Part shown: positions 37,425 through 52,110 of the stretch, one piece after another
How the letters are laid out: every line of letters begins with the position of its first letter
How positions within the stretch are numbered: position 1 is the first letter of the stretch
Origin: Zeus faber
Taxonomy: Eukaryota; Chordata; Actinopteri; Zeiformes; Zeidae
DNA: 64,000 nt
Direction of reading: 5' to 3'
Assembly: GCA_960531495.1 (NCBI GenBank)
Contig: OY482846.1
Location: 36,625,565 to 36,689,564 of the forward strand
Notes under the pieces: model-generated
What the model was told of the DNA's origin: nothing
What the model saw: the letters and a program-made list of their open reading frames with translations, nothing else
The model's database searches: none
Translations under genes and position numbers: made by a program

Positions 37425-38075
37425 ACGGTGGCCCTGAGAGCTCAACGCACTGCAACTTAAAAAAACACATGCAAACAGACAAAACCCAAAAGCAAAAGCC
37501 ACATCATAACATCAACTTAAGAAAACAGACAAAACACAAGCAAATTAGGACTACATCTTCACCAATATGAGAGGACATAGCAGCATTTAGAAAAGGTGCT
37601 ACAAATCCAGATGTGTTGAAAAAACTGCAAAACAATACCCTTTGCAAATTCAAAAAACACAACCACATTAACGGTAAAAACAACCGCATTAACTGAAAAG
37701 ACAACCCCATTAACGGGAAACACAACCACATTAACAGAAAACACAACCCATTTAACAGAAAACAGCAGCACAAAAGCCACATTACGGAAGAGGCAACACC
37801 GGACGCATCGATCTATCTGCAATATTTTTTTCTATTTATTAATTGCATTTATTTATATTGTATTTTATTGCAGATGAATCGGTGCATACAGTATGGCTTT
37901 TTGTTTTGTGTTTTCCATTAATGCCCTTGTGATATTTGAATTTGCAAAGGGTTTTGGGATGCAGTTCGTTCGACACGTCTGGATTTGCAGCGCGTTTGCT
38001 AAATGCTGTGCACGTGTAAAATTGTCAAACTGGGGAAGACATTTTACAGTGTGTTGAGCTCTCGGGGCCACTGTA
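37425..38075. mobile_element. foldback (long inverted repeat) transposon with internal minisatellite
   Basis: Left end ACGGTGGCCCTGAGAGCTCA. The right end, reverse-complemented, reads ACAGTGGCCCCGAGAGCTCA. Further inverted pairs lie inside: left CAGCATTTAGAAAAGGTGC, CAAATCCAGATGTGTTGAA and CCCTTTGCAAATTCAAA. The right arm, reverse-complemented, gives CAGCATTTAGCAAACGCGC, CAAATCCAGACGTGTCGAA and CCCTTTGCAAATTCAAA. Between the arms is a 21-bp tandem array at about 37655-37760. No transposase. Confidence 0.85.
37655..37760. repeat. 21-bp minisatellite inside the foldback element
   Basis: About five units of the form AACACAACCACATTAACRGAA. The translated minus strand shows a seven-residue period (VVFSVNV). 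Confidence 0.8.
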
Positions 38076-38266
38076 ATTCTTCGCCGCGTTTATCGGAACA
38101 ATGGTAACGGTAGTGTGAGCGGCGGCAGGTAAGTACGTATAATCTCTCTCTCTTGGCCAATGCAGCTTTTCTTAAACAACGGAACAAGATACAACGGCTG
38201 CTTGGACTGAATGAGTTTTCTCCCAAATCGTATACAAATTGGATGATTAAAAAAAAAACTAAACCT

Positions 38267-39736
<1,470 letters not shown>

Positions 39737-39818
<82 letters not shown>
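39737..39818. repeat. (GT)n microsatellite next to the exon 5 donor
   Basis: About 41 perfect units. In the gabrg3 transcript it reads (CA)n and begins 35 nt after the end of exon 5. Confidence 0.99.
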
Positions 39819-39821
<3 letters not shown>

Positions 39822-39853
39822 ATGTACAATTGTGATATATTGCCAATAATTAC

Positions 39854-39936
39854 AGCTGGAGAAGACCAGGGGACAGGAGTGCTCGTCCATCGGGAAATTA
39901 TGGAGCTGCAGCTGGCACTCTGCGTTGATGGTCATT
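39854..39936 (-). CDS. gabrg3: gabrg3 exon 5: Cys-loop
   Basis: 83 bp, identical in length to the mammalian exon. It encodes [14 protein letters not shown] followed by [13 protein letters not shown]. The two Cys residues are separated by 13 residues, the signature disulphide loop of the family. The acceptor is CCCGCAG|AATG and the donor AGCT|GTAATT. It starts by completing the Arg codon from exon 4b and ends with one base of the Tyr codon finished in exon 6. A very long CA repeat lies 35 nt into the following intron. Confidence 0.95.
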
Positions 39937-40263
39937 CTGCGGGAAAGGCAAACGACAAGAAAGAGAAATGACAGAGGCTAAAGAAACGGGTGCAAGAATA
40001 GAGAGAATGAGAAGACACGTTTTGGGGTTGAGTTCCCAGAATGCCCCGCCCGGTTTCACCCCTCTCGGCCATTTGTCACCTTTTTCCCCGGCTGTGATGG
40101 GAGGCCGGGGAGGGAAGGCAGATGGCGGCCGATTGCCCTGGGTTGCCATGTTTGATGCGCAAAACCCCAGAAAAAAGCACAACTTTTTAATATTTATATG
40201 AAATATATTTATTGTATAATGTATTATACATATATTAACAATAGATATAAAAAGAGCAATAAA

Positions 40264-40277
<14 letters not shown>

Positions 40278-40296
<19 letters not shown>

Positions 40297-40309
40297 AATA
40301 TAATATATA
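40278..40309. repeat. (AC)n(AT)n microsatellite
   Basis: Short compound dinucleotide repeat. Confidence 0.9.
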
Positions 40310-40639
40310 GTTAGTGTTGTTTTTGGTTCATTGTTTATTGCCAATTTGTTCTACTTTATTGTTAATTTTCGAGAGTTATTTTTATTGTTCATTTTTAGGT
40401 TATTTCATTGTTTATTGTTTGTCATTAGGTTTATTGTATATTGACATTTTAACTTGTTTATTGTTAATTTTATTATTGCCAGGTTTATATTTACTGTTAA
40501 TTATTAAGTTCATTGCATATTGCATACAGAACGGAAGGTTCTTTTGTAAGTGGCGGTACATTCATGAAATACTTTATGCTGATTGTGATTGAGGCAAAAC
40601 CTTATTCCTGTTGTGATTAACTAGCACAACACGTTGTTG

Positions 40640-43600
40640 TGTTTGAGACTGGAATGTTATAGAGCACGATCCTCAAGGCAATCAAGACGTCTTGTTCTAA
40701 GACACAATCTGCTAAATGAAACGGGTTGCCAGGTTGGCAACCAAAGACGGCGGTGCCCTGTGGAGTGCAGCTACTTGAACAGAAACGCGACGAAACAAGG
40801 GGAAAAAGAAGCTGAACGAAACAAAGATGAAAACAAAACAAAAATGCCACCAAAAAAAGCCAGTAATGCAGTCGAGGAAGAGTTGGAGGATATCAGAAAA
40901 TCTCTGAGCTTCATGTTTGATGACCTGGAATAACACTCGAGAATGGAGGATTTAATCATAAGCAGACTGGATACCACACACCAAACTTAGACATGGAGGA
41001 CGCCCTGACAGAGGAACTACAAACGTTGGAATGGAAATGAATCGAAAGCACAAGACTGAGGCAGGCAAGTAAGTTGAAGGGGACAGTGGTGTATTTGAAT
41101 GAGCGTCTTACAAAAAAGAGCGCTGACATTGCCAGACATGCATGTGCATCCTAAGGAAACAAAACAAGATACAAGCAACATGGACAATGAACTGCAAAGT
41201 GATTGATACGGCTAAATGGAGCACCCCAAGAAGCCCAAGTAGTTATGACAAGAGAACTCAAAGACCAATACAGATAAGGGACTATTACCTTGTGCCTGCT
41301 TGTGCTGATACCATGGAAAATCTCCATGCGGAAATGCAATATGGAACATTTCCGTTTGGCCGGCCTGCTGACTGATCGATAGAGCAAGCTGTGGAGCTGC
41401 TTGGTCGAAGCTAAAAATAAATATCAGATCTGGATGAGGACTATTCGTTCCCGTTCAGAGACCATGATGAGGAGGTGTTTGTAGACGTTGGCAAGGATTG
41501 TGCGGGGATTACGTATGGAAGTATGGAAATTTGAACTTGAACATTGAAAATTATATTGACACGGAGAACCACTTTTAAAATAACATCAACAATAATTGTG
41601 AGTGCTACACAGACGAACAATTCGACAGTAATGTGAAAATGGAAGGTGCTTTATCAATAAAAGACTTCAACAGTAGAAGCCTGACTAGAAACTTACCTAA
41701 AATCAAGGCTCATTTGTGCCAATTCAATAAGTTGAATGTACGGTAATCACCGGAGACTTGGCTTGATGAGAAAGTTTATGATTTTAAACTAGAGGGAAGT
41801 TGTTTAGGATCAATTAAAAGAAAAGGTCACCCTGTATGTTGATACAACTGTAAGATGCAACATGGTCGTAGTCATGAATGTTTAACAATAGAAATTGATG
41901 TTGAGAATTAAAAAAATACAATCATTAGCCGTGTATATAGAACACCAGGAACTCGCCTTGATACATCTAAGGATAAATGAGTTGGTACGGCTGGTATGTC
42001 TGACATTGAACGACAAAAACGTGCAATTTGTATGTGGTGATTGTTATAAGAATTTTGTATTTCTGTGTGTCCTCAACTGAACTTATGAAGTCTCAGTTGA
42101 CGTGTCCTAATAAGAACATGCATAACCACGCATGTGACTACGTGCAAAGAAAAAAGAACAACATGTGAATGTGACTACGTGGGAAGAAACAAGAACAACA
42201 TGGAAATACAAAAGAACATATGGATCACAAAGAACTGTTTAATCATCACGTTCCAACCAGAGGTGCTCCAACAGCCGATGAAGCAACAGAATCTCCATCC
42301 TGGGAGGAGAGTGAATAAATAGGCTCAGCTCTCTAGAGAGAACTGAGCATTTCCTCTGTAACATCATATTGTGTTGTTGCTTTGTAACTGCTACTCTTGT
42401 ACAAAATGAAATACTTTATTAAGTATTGGTCTCCAATCTCCTCTGTAACGATTAATCCGTCCACGAACAAAGTTTAGAACTGAATAGTTAACAGTGATTT
42501 TAATATAGATTGTTTTAAACCCACATGGAAACAAAGGGACAACAGAATTTATAAATACAATGTACCGCAAAAGCCTATATCCTGTGATTATTAAACCGAG
42601 TAGAATAACAACAGACACTGCTCCATTGAGAGAAAACATACTCGTAAATTAAATTGAAAGCAAAATAGGAGGTGGACTACTCATACATTAAATGTGACAG
42701 ACATAGAACACAAGAAACAGAAAACAGATATAAGATATATAAAAAAATAATCAATAAGCATTATGAAATCTAATAAGAAGGAGTACTATCACAAATTATT
42801 GGAGCAGTGTAGGAGTAACACTCCTCGGAACATGGACACCTATAAATAAAAAAAAATAAATTGCTAATGAACTTAATGATTATTATGTAAATGGTGGATA
42901 CAATTTGGCAAATGAGATTATGGAGCCGAAAAACAAGAATGATGTGGATGAAGATATTGTTCGTAAAAACTCCTCTTTATTAGGGGTGTTAATGAAAAGG
43001 AAATGCTTCACATTTTTTAAAAAATGTAAGAATAAAAATTCCACTGATTGGACTGAAATTGATATGTCGTTAGTAAGAAATATTATAGAATGGATAGTGA
43101 AAAAACTGACACATATCGGCAATCAATCATTCCAAACAGGTATTTTCCCCGGTAAAATGAAAACAGCAAAAGTCGACATCTCGACATCATCGAGACAGAC
43201 ATCTATTCTCCAACTATAGACCAATCTCTCTGCTTTCCCGAGTTTCCAACTTCATAGAAAAACACAATTTATTGAATGAGAGTCAGTATTGCTTTAGCAA
43301 ATAGGTCCACCACAATGGAAGTGATGGAACTGGTAGAAGAGATTTCTATTGCAATGGACAACAAGGAATATACTGTGGGGGTGTTTATAGACCTATAAAA
43401 AAAACATTTGAGACTATTGATCGTGGCTAATTAATGATGGAACTGTTATTAATGAAGAATTTGTTGAAGTTTACTTGTGTGTTTTCACAAGGTTCAGTGG
43501 TAGGCTAGCATTTCATAGGGAAAAAAAAGTCACCACCAACTTGTCGAACAGTGCAAACAGCGATCTTAGGGTTCCCTTTGAAGCAAACATGCAGATCAAG

Positions 43601-44310
43601 ATCATCCTTCCATGTTCCAAGTGATGTGAAGTAGAATGTCAAACCTGCAAGAACCAAATTGCAAATGGCTGGGAGGACCCCGCCATTTGCAATCTGGAAA
43701 ATGTTGTTTTCTGTTGATTAAAACTTTAAAGCGTGATTTCTCAGAACTTCCGTTTTCAAAACCTTAATCTTTAATAAGTCATAGCTTTCAAAATATTTGC
43801 TTTATTCCCACAAGTGATACCTTGCTTTTGAAGCTCATATTATGTGCAAAACAAAAATGTCAAATTTCAAAATGTGACACTGAAGTACGCAGTAGATCAC
43901 AAATGTATTAAACCGTTGTGATATTATATAAACCTAAAGATATCTTGAATCAGAACTCACTATATATCCTGTATTGTTCTTTCATAGGTCCATCCTTGAC
44001 CTACTGTGTGGAGGTATTGATTGGTACGATGGTATAGGGAATCGATCGGATTATTATAAACCAACCTACGCACTTCTTACTAACTTACATGCTTTAAAAT
44101 TGTGTGATCTAGTTGATGTTAAACTGCACAGATAATATACAAAGCACAAAATAATTTACTTCCTAACGGTATTCAGAAGTTGTTTGAAACTAGAGATGGC
44201 CAGTATGAACTGAGGGGAATAGGTATGTTTAATAAAACAAGGGTAAGGACAAATATAAAAAATAAATGTACAGTACATCTGTCAAAGACTGTGTAGTTCA
44301 ATTTGCAAAT
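40640..44310 (+). pseudogene. decayed L2-like non-LTR retrotransposon (LINE)
   Basis: Plus-strand fragments keep LINE order. A short ORF1-like piece starts at 40843 (MPPKKASNAVEEELEDIRKS). Endonuclease motifs follow at 41670-42050 (SLTRNLPKIKAHL, SPETWLDE, YRTPGTRLDTSK, MSDIERQK). Reverse transcriptase pieces are at 43050-43500 (FQTGIFPGKMKTAKV, TMEVMELVEEISIAMDNKEY, VGVFIDL, FSQGSVVG), with a C-terminal tail near 44100-44300. Stops and frameshifts occur throughout. An unrelated block at about 43505-43985 splits the reverse transcriptase. It lies antisense to gabrg3 in the 13.7 kb intron. Confidence 0.8.
43505..43985. mobile_element. insertion in the LINE, probable diverged family B transposon
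   Basis: Reverse-complemented, the part at 43700-43860 aligns by eye with 46650-46790: AGCTTCAAAAGCAAGGT versus AGCTTGAAAACAAGGT, and AAGCAAATATTTTGAAAGC versus AAGCAAATATTTTTAAAAGC. It sits just after the QGS motif of the LINE reverse transcriptase. Confidence 0.5.
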
Positions 44311-44511
44311 AAAAAAATAAAAAAAATAAGGTGGTAAACAAATATAAAACCGATATGATTATTATTGTGCATGAAATGTTTGGAACTTTTGTTTGGCATA
44401 GGCTTCAGCCTATGCCATTTCAGTCAAAAATCGTTGTTTTGATTTAATGCCTTATTGTTATATATCAATTTCTATGTACATCCATTTTGGAAAATTACTA
44501 CTACTATCGCG

Positions 44512-44537
44512 CACACACACACAGACAGACACAGACA

Positions 44538-44602
<65 letters not shown>

Positions 44603-44613
44603 ACACACACACC
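44512..44613. repeat. (AC)n microsatellite with ACAG variants
   Basis: Starts with CAGACAGACA variants, then a perfect AC run. Confidence 0.98.
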
Positions 44614-44639
44614 ATATATCAATATAAATAAACATATAT

Positions 44640-45565
44640 AGTGTGTACCCCTTCAATATTTAAATGATCTCCATTAAAATGTAACTAGAAACAAATTATT
44701 AATTGAATTTGGCTGTTTCCTTTAAAAATGAAACGCGACTAAACAATATTATTTGATTGAAATTATACTTCCTTTGTGTTTATTGTATCATAGTTTGTTG
44801 ATCCCATATCTAAATATCGACGATTGCGAGCCTAGGTCTTCAGGGGGGAAGAACGTGATTAATGTGGATTGCGCGATTCATCGTTTGTGGTGTGGGGGCG
44901 GTGTGGTTTAAGCAGCTGCACATGCCTTGGGTCGAGGTAATTAGGCCCCGGGATCAGGATGGCTGAATGCCTGTTGCTCGTTAGAGCAATCAACGAGTAA
45001 CAGGTAAAACCCCCATGGCCCCAAACACGGGGAAAGCCTCTGTCATGACATTGTTCAATCTGCTCCAGGCTTGTTCAATCTTACCCACTCTCTACAATAA
45101 AACTTATGTGTTTTCAACCCAATCGTCTGTGTCTCTGTTTCGGAGGGCCGTGGAAATGCCACTCGGATGGCGTGTGGCAGGTCACATCGTGATTAATCTT
45201 GATTGGGACGAATTAGTTCATATTTTGTTTGTGATCACAACCCGAACACATACAATATAGTTGAATTTATCAATATATCGTTTTTCTTTCTCTCTGTCTC
45301 CATTTGTTCGTCCTGGTAGCAAAAAAGCGGTTTCCTTTAAAAAAAAACAAAAAAAACGTGCCATTAAAAATATTTGATTTAAATAATTCCTTTGTGTTGA
45401 TTCTACCTTAATTTAGTGATTCTATATTAAAATATCGGCAACTGGGAGCTGAGGTTTACAGGGCGGAAAAAAAAGTTGATTATTCTCGCTTGGGTGATTA
45501 ATCGTGATTAAGCAATTCATCTCAATTGTGATTAACTAGTAAATTATTTTGTTTAATTCACAGCC
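44640..45565. repeat. tandem pair of ATTAATCGTGATTAA-type elements, first copy split by an LTR-like repeat
   Basis: TTTCCTTTAAAAA, ATTTGATT-AAAT, CCTTTGTGTTKATT and GTGATTAAT blocks occur in the same order at about 44700-44890 and 45320-45530. The end CACAGCCCTAATA resembles the end of a common fish hAT MITE family. Confidence 0.55.
44889..45195 (+). mobile_element. solo-LTR-like repeat, family D copy 2
   Basis: Same order as 34887-35164: TGTGGTGTGGG, TGGTTTAAGCAGCTGCACAT, GAGTAACAGGTAAAACCCCC, CTGTCATGACATTG, CTCTACAATAAAA and GGAGGGCCGTGGAAATGCCA. Ends near CAGGTCACA. Confidence 0.6.
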
Positions 45566-45717
45566 CTAATATATATAATATGGCAGAATTTCTCAATGTA
45601 TTATTTCTATCTCTTGCTCAACTGGGGAAGCTCAGGAAAAAGTCTGGATCAGGATCTGTGTACACCATGCAGTTTGTAGCGAGCAGTCTTAAGAGCATTG
45701 ACTTTAAAGATACTTCA

Positions 45718-46578
<861 letters not shown>

Positions 46579-46584
46579 TAAAAT

Positions 46585-48130
46585 ATGACCCACCACAGAC
46601 TTTAGGTACATTTGGTGGCTTTTGACTACATTTGTTTTACATCATTTGAAAGTAAAGAATCAGAGCTTGAAAACAAGGTGTCACTTTTGCAAATCAAGCA
46701 AATATTTTTAAAAGCTATGAATTGTTAATGACAAGGGTGATGCAAACTGTGTTTCTGAGATAATCACCCTCAAAGTTTTCACCCACACTTGGCTTAATTC
46801 AGCCAGCTCCCAGAATGCAAATAAGTTGGAGGACCAACAAAGCCACATGGCTACTTGTCACATGGCCACTTGATACCCTGCTAAATGGGGACTTGAAACC
46901 CTGCTGAATGGGGCAATCTCTGCATTGTTCTTTTTGTTTTAAAGGTTGAACAGCGTCATCGACACACATATTTTGTTTTTAAAAAGGCGTTTATTTTACA
47001 GTAAGAATATACATGTTTTATAAAAGTGGAATTACTTAGGAGTTTAAAAGTGCAGACAACACAACAAAATGTAGACTATCAATACTATGAGTCCCTGTAT
47101 ATCAACTTCGATGTGTCATTTAATATATAAATGTGAGTACACCGAAAATCTTCAAAGTTCTTGGCGTTATTATGTGGGCTAACCCCAACTCTACCCCAGC
47201 TACACTGAGAGCCTGTTTGGGGCCTCTTTTCATTTCCTTTTCACCCCTGACTGCATTTGCAGGTACTGTTGAGAATCTTGTCCATTGCTACTTGTTCATA
47301 ATCTGCATCACCAACCTCAACAAACTTCACCACATCATAAACTTCTTCCGTTGTAACAACAACAGGCGTATCATGGGTCTCCTTCAGTGGTTCTTGAAAA
47401 TATATTATTTCATTGTCACATTCCGGTTGAAATCTGCTGTTTGAAATGTTCTCCAAGTCTGGGATAACACTGGTATCAGATTTAGCATCGCTGTCTGAGA
47501 ACTGACTATCATCAGGAAAATGTCCAGTACACGCTGCTTACACTGACTTGGATCTATCGCACTGCTCAGATTAAGGTCCGGATATGATTTAGAGCTTCCA
47601 CCACCCGCTTCTCGTAATCCATAGCAACATGGAGATAAAAGTTTTCACAGACAAGCAAAACCGAAGGATCCTCGTCTTGTTTATGGAAGTGACGTCATCT
47701 TTACTTCTTCGTTGGTATATGCCCTACACAATAATGTCTCTGTATGTGTGTAAAAGTAGTACGATTTAAAGGTTGAACTCTATAAAAACGGTTTCCCATT
47801 GTGACTTCACATCACATGGAATATGGAGGAATGATCTTCACCTGGACAGTCACTTTTAAGTAAACAATCGATTGGCGTTGTTCAGCACTGTTCAATGTCT
47901 CGGTAAGTGAACTGTGTTTCCCAATATAATCCAACGGGAATATTTAACTCCACGGTTTACCTTTTTTCTACTATTAATAAATCAAACTTGGTTTTGAAAA
48001 TATGTTGAGAGTTAAAAACAAAACATCAAAGGAACACAAATGTGGAAAAATCTAATTTTTCAACTTATTTGGCTGCTCCTGACGATTTTAGAAATGCACA
48101 AGATAGCGGGTTTTGCTGCAGCAGGTCACA
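46585..48130. mobile_element. DNA transposon family B, longer copy
   Basis: Ends TGACCCACCACAG and CTGCAGCAGGTCACA. It shares GTTTCTGAGATAATCACCCT, CACATGGAATATGGAGGAAT, CAGCACTGTTC and GAAAATATGTTGAGAG with the 27282 copy but keeps about 900 bp of extra middle sequence. A minus-strand frame at 47241-47456 may be what is left of its protein. Confidence 0.75.
47241..47456 (-). pseudogene. unidentified short coding remnant inside the family B element
   Basis: 71 codons: acidic, no signal or membrane segment, with TTEEVYDVVKFVEVGDADYE and a Cys pair (CKC) near the end. The frame appears to extend upstream after a break (about 47550-47460). I do not recognise the family. Its position between the family B ends suggests a transposon protein, but that is inference. 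Confidence 0.4.
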
Positions 48131-48197
48131 CATAGTTTAGCAGTCTGAACAAATGAAAATAAAATAAAAGCAAAAATAGCGAAATATAGAGAATACA

Positions 48198-48252
48198 TCA
48201 ATGTTTTTCATTTCACCTGTCAGTGGTTTTGATGTTATGGCTGATTGGCGTA
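48198..48252 (-). mobile_element. solo terminal repeat of the Tc1-like family seen at 1612
   Basis: Reverse-complemented it reads TACGCCAATCAGCCATAACA, then CCACTGACAGGTGAAATG, matching the left end of copy A. The rest of the element is absent. Confidence 0.75.
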
Positions 48253-49640
48253 TTTAATGATCATGTTAAATTACTTTTATAAATAGGGCACCACTTCCAG
48301 AATGGAAGAACAGTAAATAAACCAGTTTAACTATAATTTATCAGTGTCATAAGGATCACAGTTCTTTCACAATACATCACTGTCTTAATTTTTTAAAGAA
48401 CACAAACAGACAAGCTTCTTTAATAGTAAAATAAATGATAAAGAACCCCATGATTTTAAAATGGTTTCAAACTTTAACTCTGGGAGAATCGTGAGGAGGG
48501 AAGTTATGTGACTCTTTTGTCAAAATGATAAAAGCGAGACGCACGCTAAAGGTTAACTACTCTTAAAGGGAAATTAATTCAATCAGATATCAACTCTAAT
48601 CATGGAGCAGGTTGGAAGCCTATGTCTTACTGCTCGCCAAGAAAGAGGCAGAGCATTTCCTCTGTTGCCGCTCGCTGAATTACTGGTGGTTTCAGCTACG
48701 CCATGTGCGAGTCCAGCTGTCGGTTACTTCCCAGGCAAGACAGGATGGTTACCTAAGATGATGAGGTTCAGAATGCGACCTGCTGCATGGTGCTAAGGGT
48801 TCACTTTCATGGGGAGGTTGGTCCGGGAAGCGGCTGCTTCAGTTCTGAGATGGCTACCTGGTGATGGCTTCTGGGTTCTCCTGAAGTTGTGGTTGAATGT
48901 CAAATTGAATTAATCTAGCTACACTAACTTTATTCAGTAAGGCTTTTTCGGGTAGGTGGAAAGCAAACAAAAAAGGGAACTTCGAACAGAAACTGCAAGG
49001 TTTAGTGACAAAAAAAAAAAAAAAAAAGAAAATAAGAAAACACTTTACTTCAGTTGGGCAACTGAACCAGACTCATTCAGTAGAAATGTAATTGCGTGCA
49101 AACTTTAGCAAAAACAAACTTGAGGAAATTACTTATATAAACTTAGAATAAAATTAAAAGACTTACTAAGCTCAGAGGGTGAGGGCCGGAGTGTGGCAGA
49201 GTTGGGCACTAGTCAGAGGAGGCAGAGGATTTTTTGCATCTCCTATTTTAACTGGCTGCTGATTCTTTGACTCCTGAATTAAATTTCTTTACGCGCAAAA
49301 GTCACATAACTTTACACATCACAGTGCTCAAACCAATAAATGATTTTAAACTAACTATGATTCATCCATCATCTTTCAAAACCATTCTATCAGGGACGTT
49401 GTGACTAATTAACGGTTAAGTTGATTTCCAATTATTAACTATTAAAACAATTTTTAACACCACTAATAAATGGCATATTTATCACCTTTGTTCTAATTTT
49501 ACAATACACAATGAACACTGCAGTCCTGGTGATTATAGCTATTTATATCCGTTGGCCAATGGATGGCAGCGTGGCCAAATAAAAGTTAATACATTTAAAT
49601 GGTATTCTGGTAACTTCACCATTGCATCGTACATTGATGC
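48253..49640. other. intronic stretch, nothing recognised
   Basis: A-run at 49009-49027. No motif seen. Confidence 0.4.
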
Positions 49641-49681
49641 GGGTTAGGTTATTAAATGATCATTAAATGATCTAACCTGCA

Positions 49682-49752
49682 GTTACATTATTACTGCAGA
49701 TGTTTCTATGAACATTTTTTTTCATAGAAACATCTGCAGATATAATGTTACT
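49682..49752. repeat. imperfect hairpin, arms about 30 bp
   Basis: CTGCAGATGTTTCTATGA is followed after a short T-rich loop by TCATAGAAACATCTGCAG. Outer parts GTTACATTATTA and TATAATGTTAC also pair. Confidence 0.85.
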
Positions 49753-50519
49753 TCAATTACTGACTAATTTGACATGGAGCCACATTAATTCAGACTTCTT
49801 AAAGTTGACCTATTATGCTCCTTTTCACCAAGTAAATATATGGTCTCTGACGTCCCCAAACATGATTTTTAAGTTTTTCGCTGAACATACCAATAAGATT
49901 ATGCATTCGAGCCATTCTAAGGCAAGAGGCCAAACAGTTGTCGTTACAATTGTTCATATTCATATTTGCCAAATTTCGTTTGGTAATGTATGTAATGTGT
50001 ATCTTTTTTATCTGTACAATTCTCTACAATTTTAGGTATGTTTTTGTTTTCGCTCGACGCCACAGATTGCGATTGTTTTGAGATGTACCTACGAAATCTA
50101 TTTACAATGTTCAAAAAAGGCACATTTGCGCTAAAAGTCCTTTAGCTTTTAGAACAGTTTTTTGACTGGTTGGGCCGACAGTAACTGTTTGCATGAAATG
50201 CTGAATTATTTTAACAGTTCTTACTAATAGTCACACGTGATATTTTGGTAAAATCCTTAGATTCTGAAATGAAATTGTTTCTGTCCAAATCAGTGGTGTA
50301 GGCAGCAATGGGCCTGGGTGGCTCTGGCCTAACCACATTTCTCACTGACCCACCCAGCCAAGTTTGATCAAACTACATTTGGTTGCAAAAAATATAAAAA
50401 TGTATGTAAGAAAATAAATAAATATAAACTTTATTGGTTATATTTGATTTATTGTTGATTTGTTGTATATGTTTAATTAGTCTCCTGATTTAAACTGAAC
50501 TGTTTAAACAAGTTAGGTA

Positions 50520-52110
50520 GGTAGTTGTAGGAACTCTCCAGAATGTAAAAGGTTGCTCTGGTTAGGTACTTCCGCAAATCCGCAGTACTTCCGACAGGCA
50601 GACTCTCTGAGCTGCCGTTCCAGCCATTGAAAGCTTACTGCCACAATGGCTAAACAAAGTTCTTTAATGTGCTGTTTTAAAAAAAGTGAGGAAGAAGAAA
50701 AAGACATGCCACTTCCTCCATCGATCGAGGCCACCCAGCCCAGTTCTTCAGACTCATTAGCCCACAAGAATAGGAAGAGGAGCCTGGTCCCTTGCTCCCT
50801 GGCGCCAGTGCTCTCTCGCGGTCAGCTTGATGTGGGTTCATCCGCCCATTTATCTGAAATTGATGAACCACCTTCACAGCCAAATTTGAAGGTAGTTCCC
50901 TGCACTATCAAAAATGGAAAATCTAGGAGATTCTCATCAAAGTGGTATGGACATTTTTCTCAGTTGGGATACAGTGTTAATAAGGATGCGCTTTTCGGTA
51001 AAATGTTCAGACATTTCCCCAGTGGAGCTAATGTCCCATTTGCGAGAGAGGTGTTTGTGGACTGGAAGCACCATGCAAAAGAACACCAGACGGGTTTCAC
51101 TGGACAAGTTTCAAGGTGGCAGGAACAGCCCAATTGAGGACAGGTAAATATGTTAAATCAAATGAACTGTGATGCCATGGACTATCATTTATTGAGAGGA
51201 ATCCGGACCATCTCAAAGTTGTTTTGGATAATGTTGCTCTCGACAATGTTGGATCTGTGGATGGTATTTGCACATGAACTCGATGAGTTCTATCAAGTTT
51301 CCTTTATTGAGAGCATTGGCATTTTCCCTGTGTCGACATAGGAGGTCATTCTGCTTGGCACAGAACAGTACTGCCCAGAAACGGAACTCTGATGATCCCA
51401 GATATTCAAAATAAGCTGCTGGAGTCAGCAGCCTCCTTGCTGTGGGGCAAGATCAAAGCGGGAGTCTGTGAAACACCAGGCACCTATTGTTATGGCAGAC
51501 AAATATAAGGATGAGTCAAAGCGTGAATTTGTAGCTGTTGGTGTGAGATATGTTCACACAGGGAAAATAAAAGAACAGGCGATCGGGTTCATGGATACAG
51601 GTGACATGAGCGCAAGTGGCATTTCAGAGATGATATTACAGGTGATTGAACCACTCCAAATTGACCCATCTCTGTGCGTTGGCTTCAGTTTCGACGGGGC
51701 CTCCGTTATGTCAGGGAACAAGGGAGGTGTGCAAAGGATTCTCAAGCAAACTTTTCCTCAAGCTGTATTTGTCGACTGTAATTCTCACAGACTGAATTTG
51801 GTTCTGTGTGCAGCATCGAGGCTGTCCCGGCACGTTAGCACATTCTTTGATACACTGAACAATTTACACATTTCATGACGGGCAGCAGCCGTCATGAACA
51901 CACAAGGTTTGTGGAAGCACGAAAAGAGCTCCATCCAGAAAGCCCGTGCTTGGAACTTGAGTAACCCATGGACACGCACTGGAGCTCCCAATTCAGAGCC
52001 GTGATCAAAATACCGACGTTATTTGAGGTAATATTACAAATACTTTCAGAGTGTGCAGAAAGCAGTGGTGAAAAATTAAGGTTGAGGCACAGTCCATGCT
52101 CCAACAAATG
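50520..52110 (+). pseudogene. hAT-superfamily transposase remnant, ZMYM1-like (element 2)
   Basis: The first frame (50646-51137) starts MAKQSSLMCCFKKSEEEEKD and contains RRFSSKWYGHFSQLGYSVNK with HFPSGANVPF, a TTF-type zinc-finger-like region that has lost Cys residues. After breaks, the core frame 51468-51878 has PIVMADKYKDESKREFVAVG, EQAIGFMDTGDMSASGISEM, VGFSFDGASVMSGNKGGVQR and VDCNSHRLNLVLCAASRLS. A third piece to 52110 reads LRLRHSPCSNKCIS. The C-terminal dimerisation region is missing. The element is antisense to gabrg3. Confidence 0.85.
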
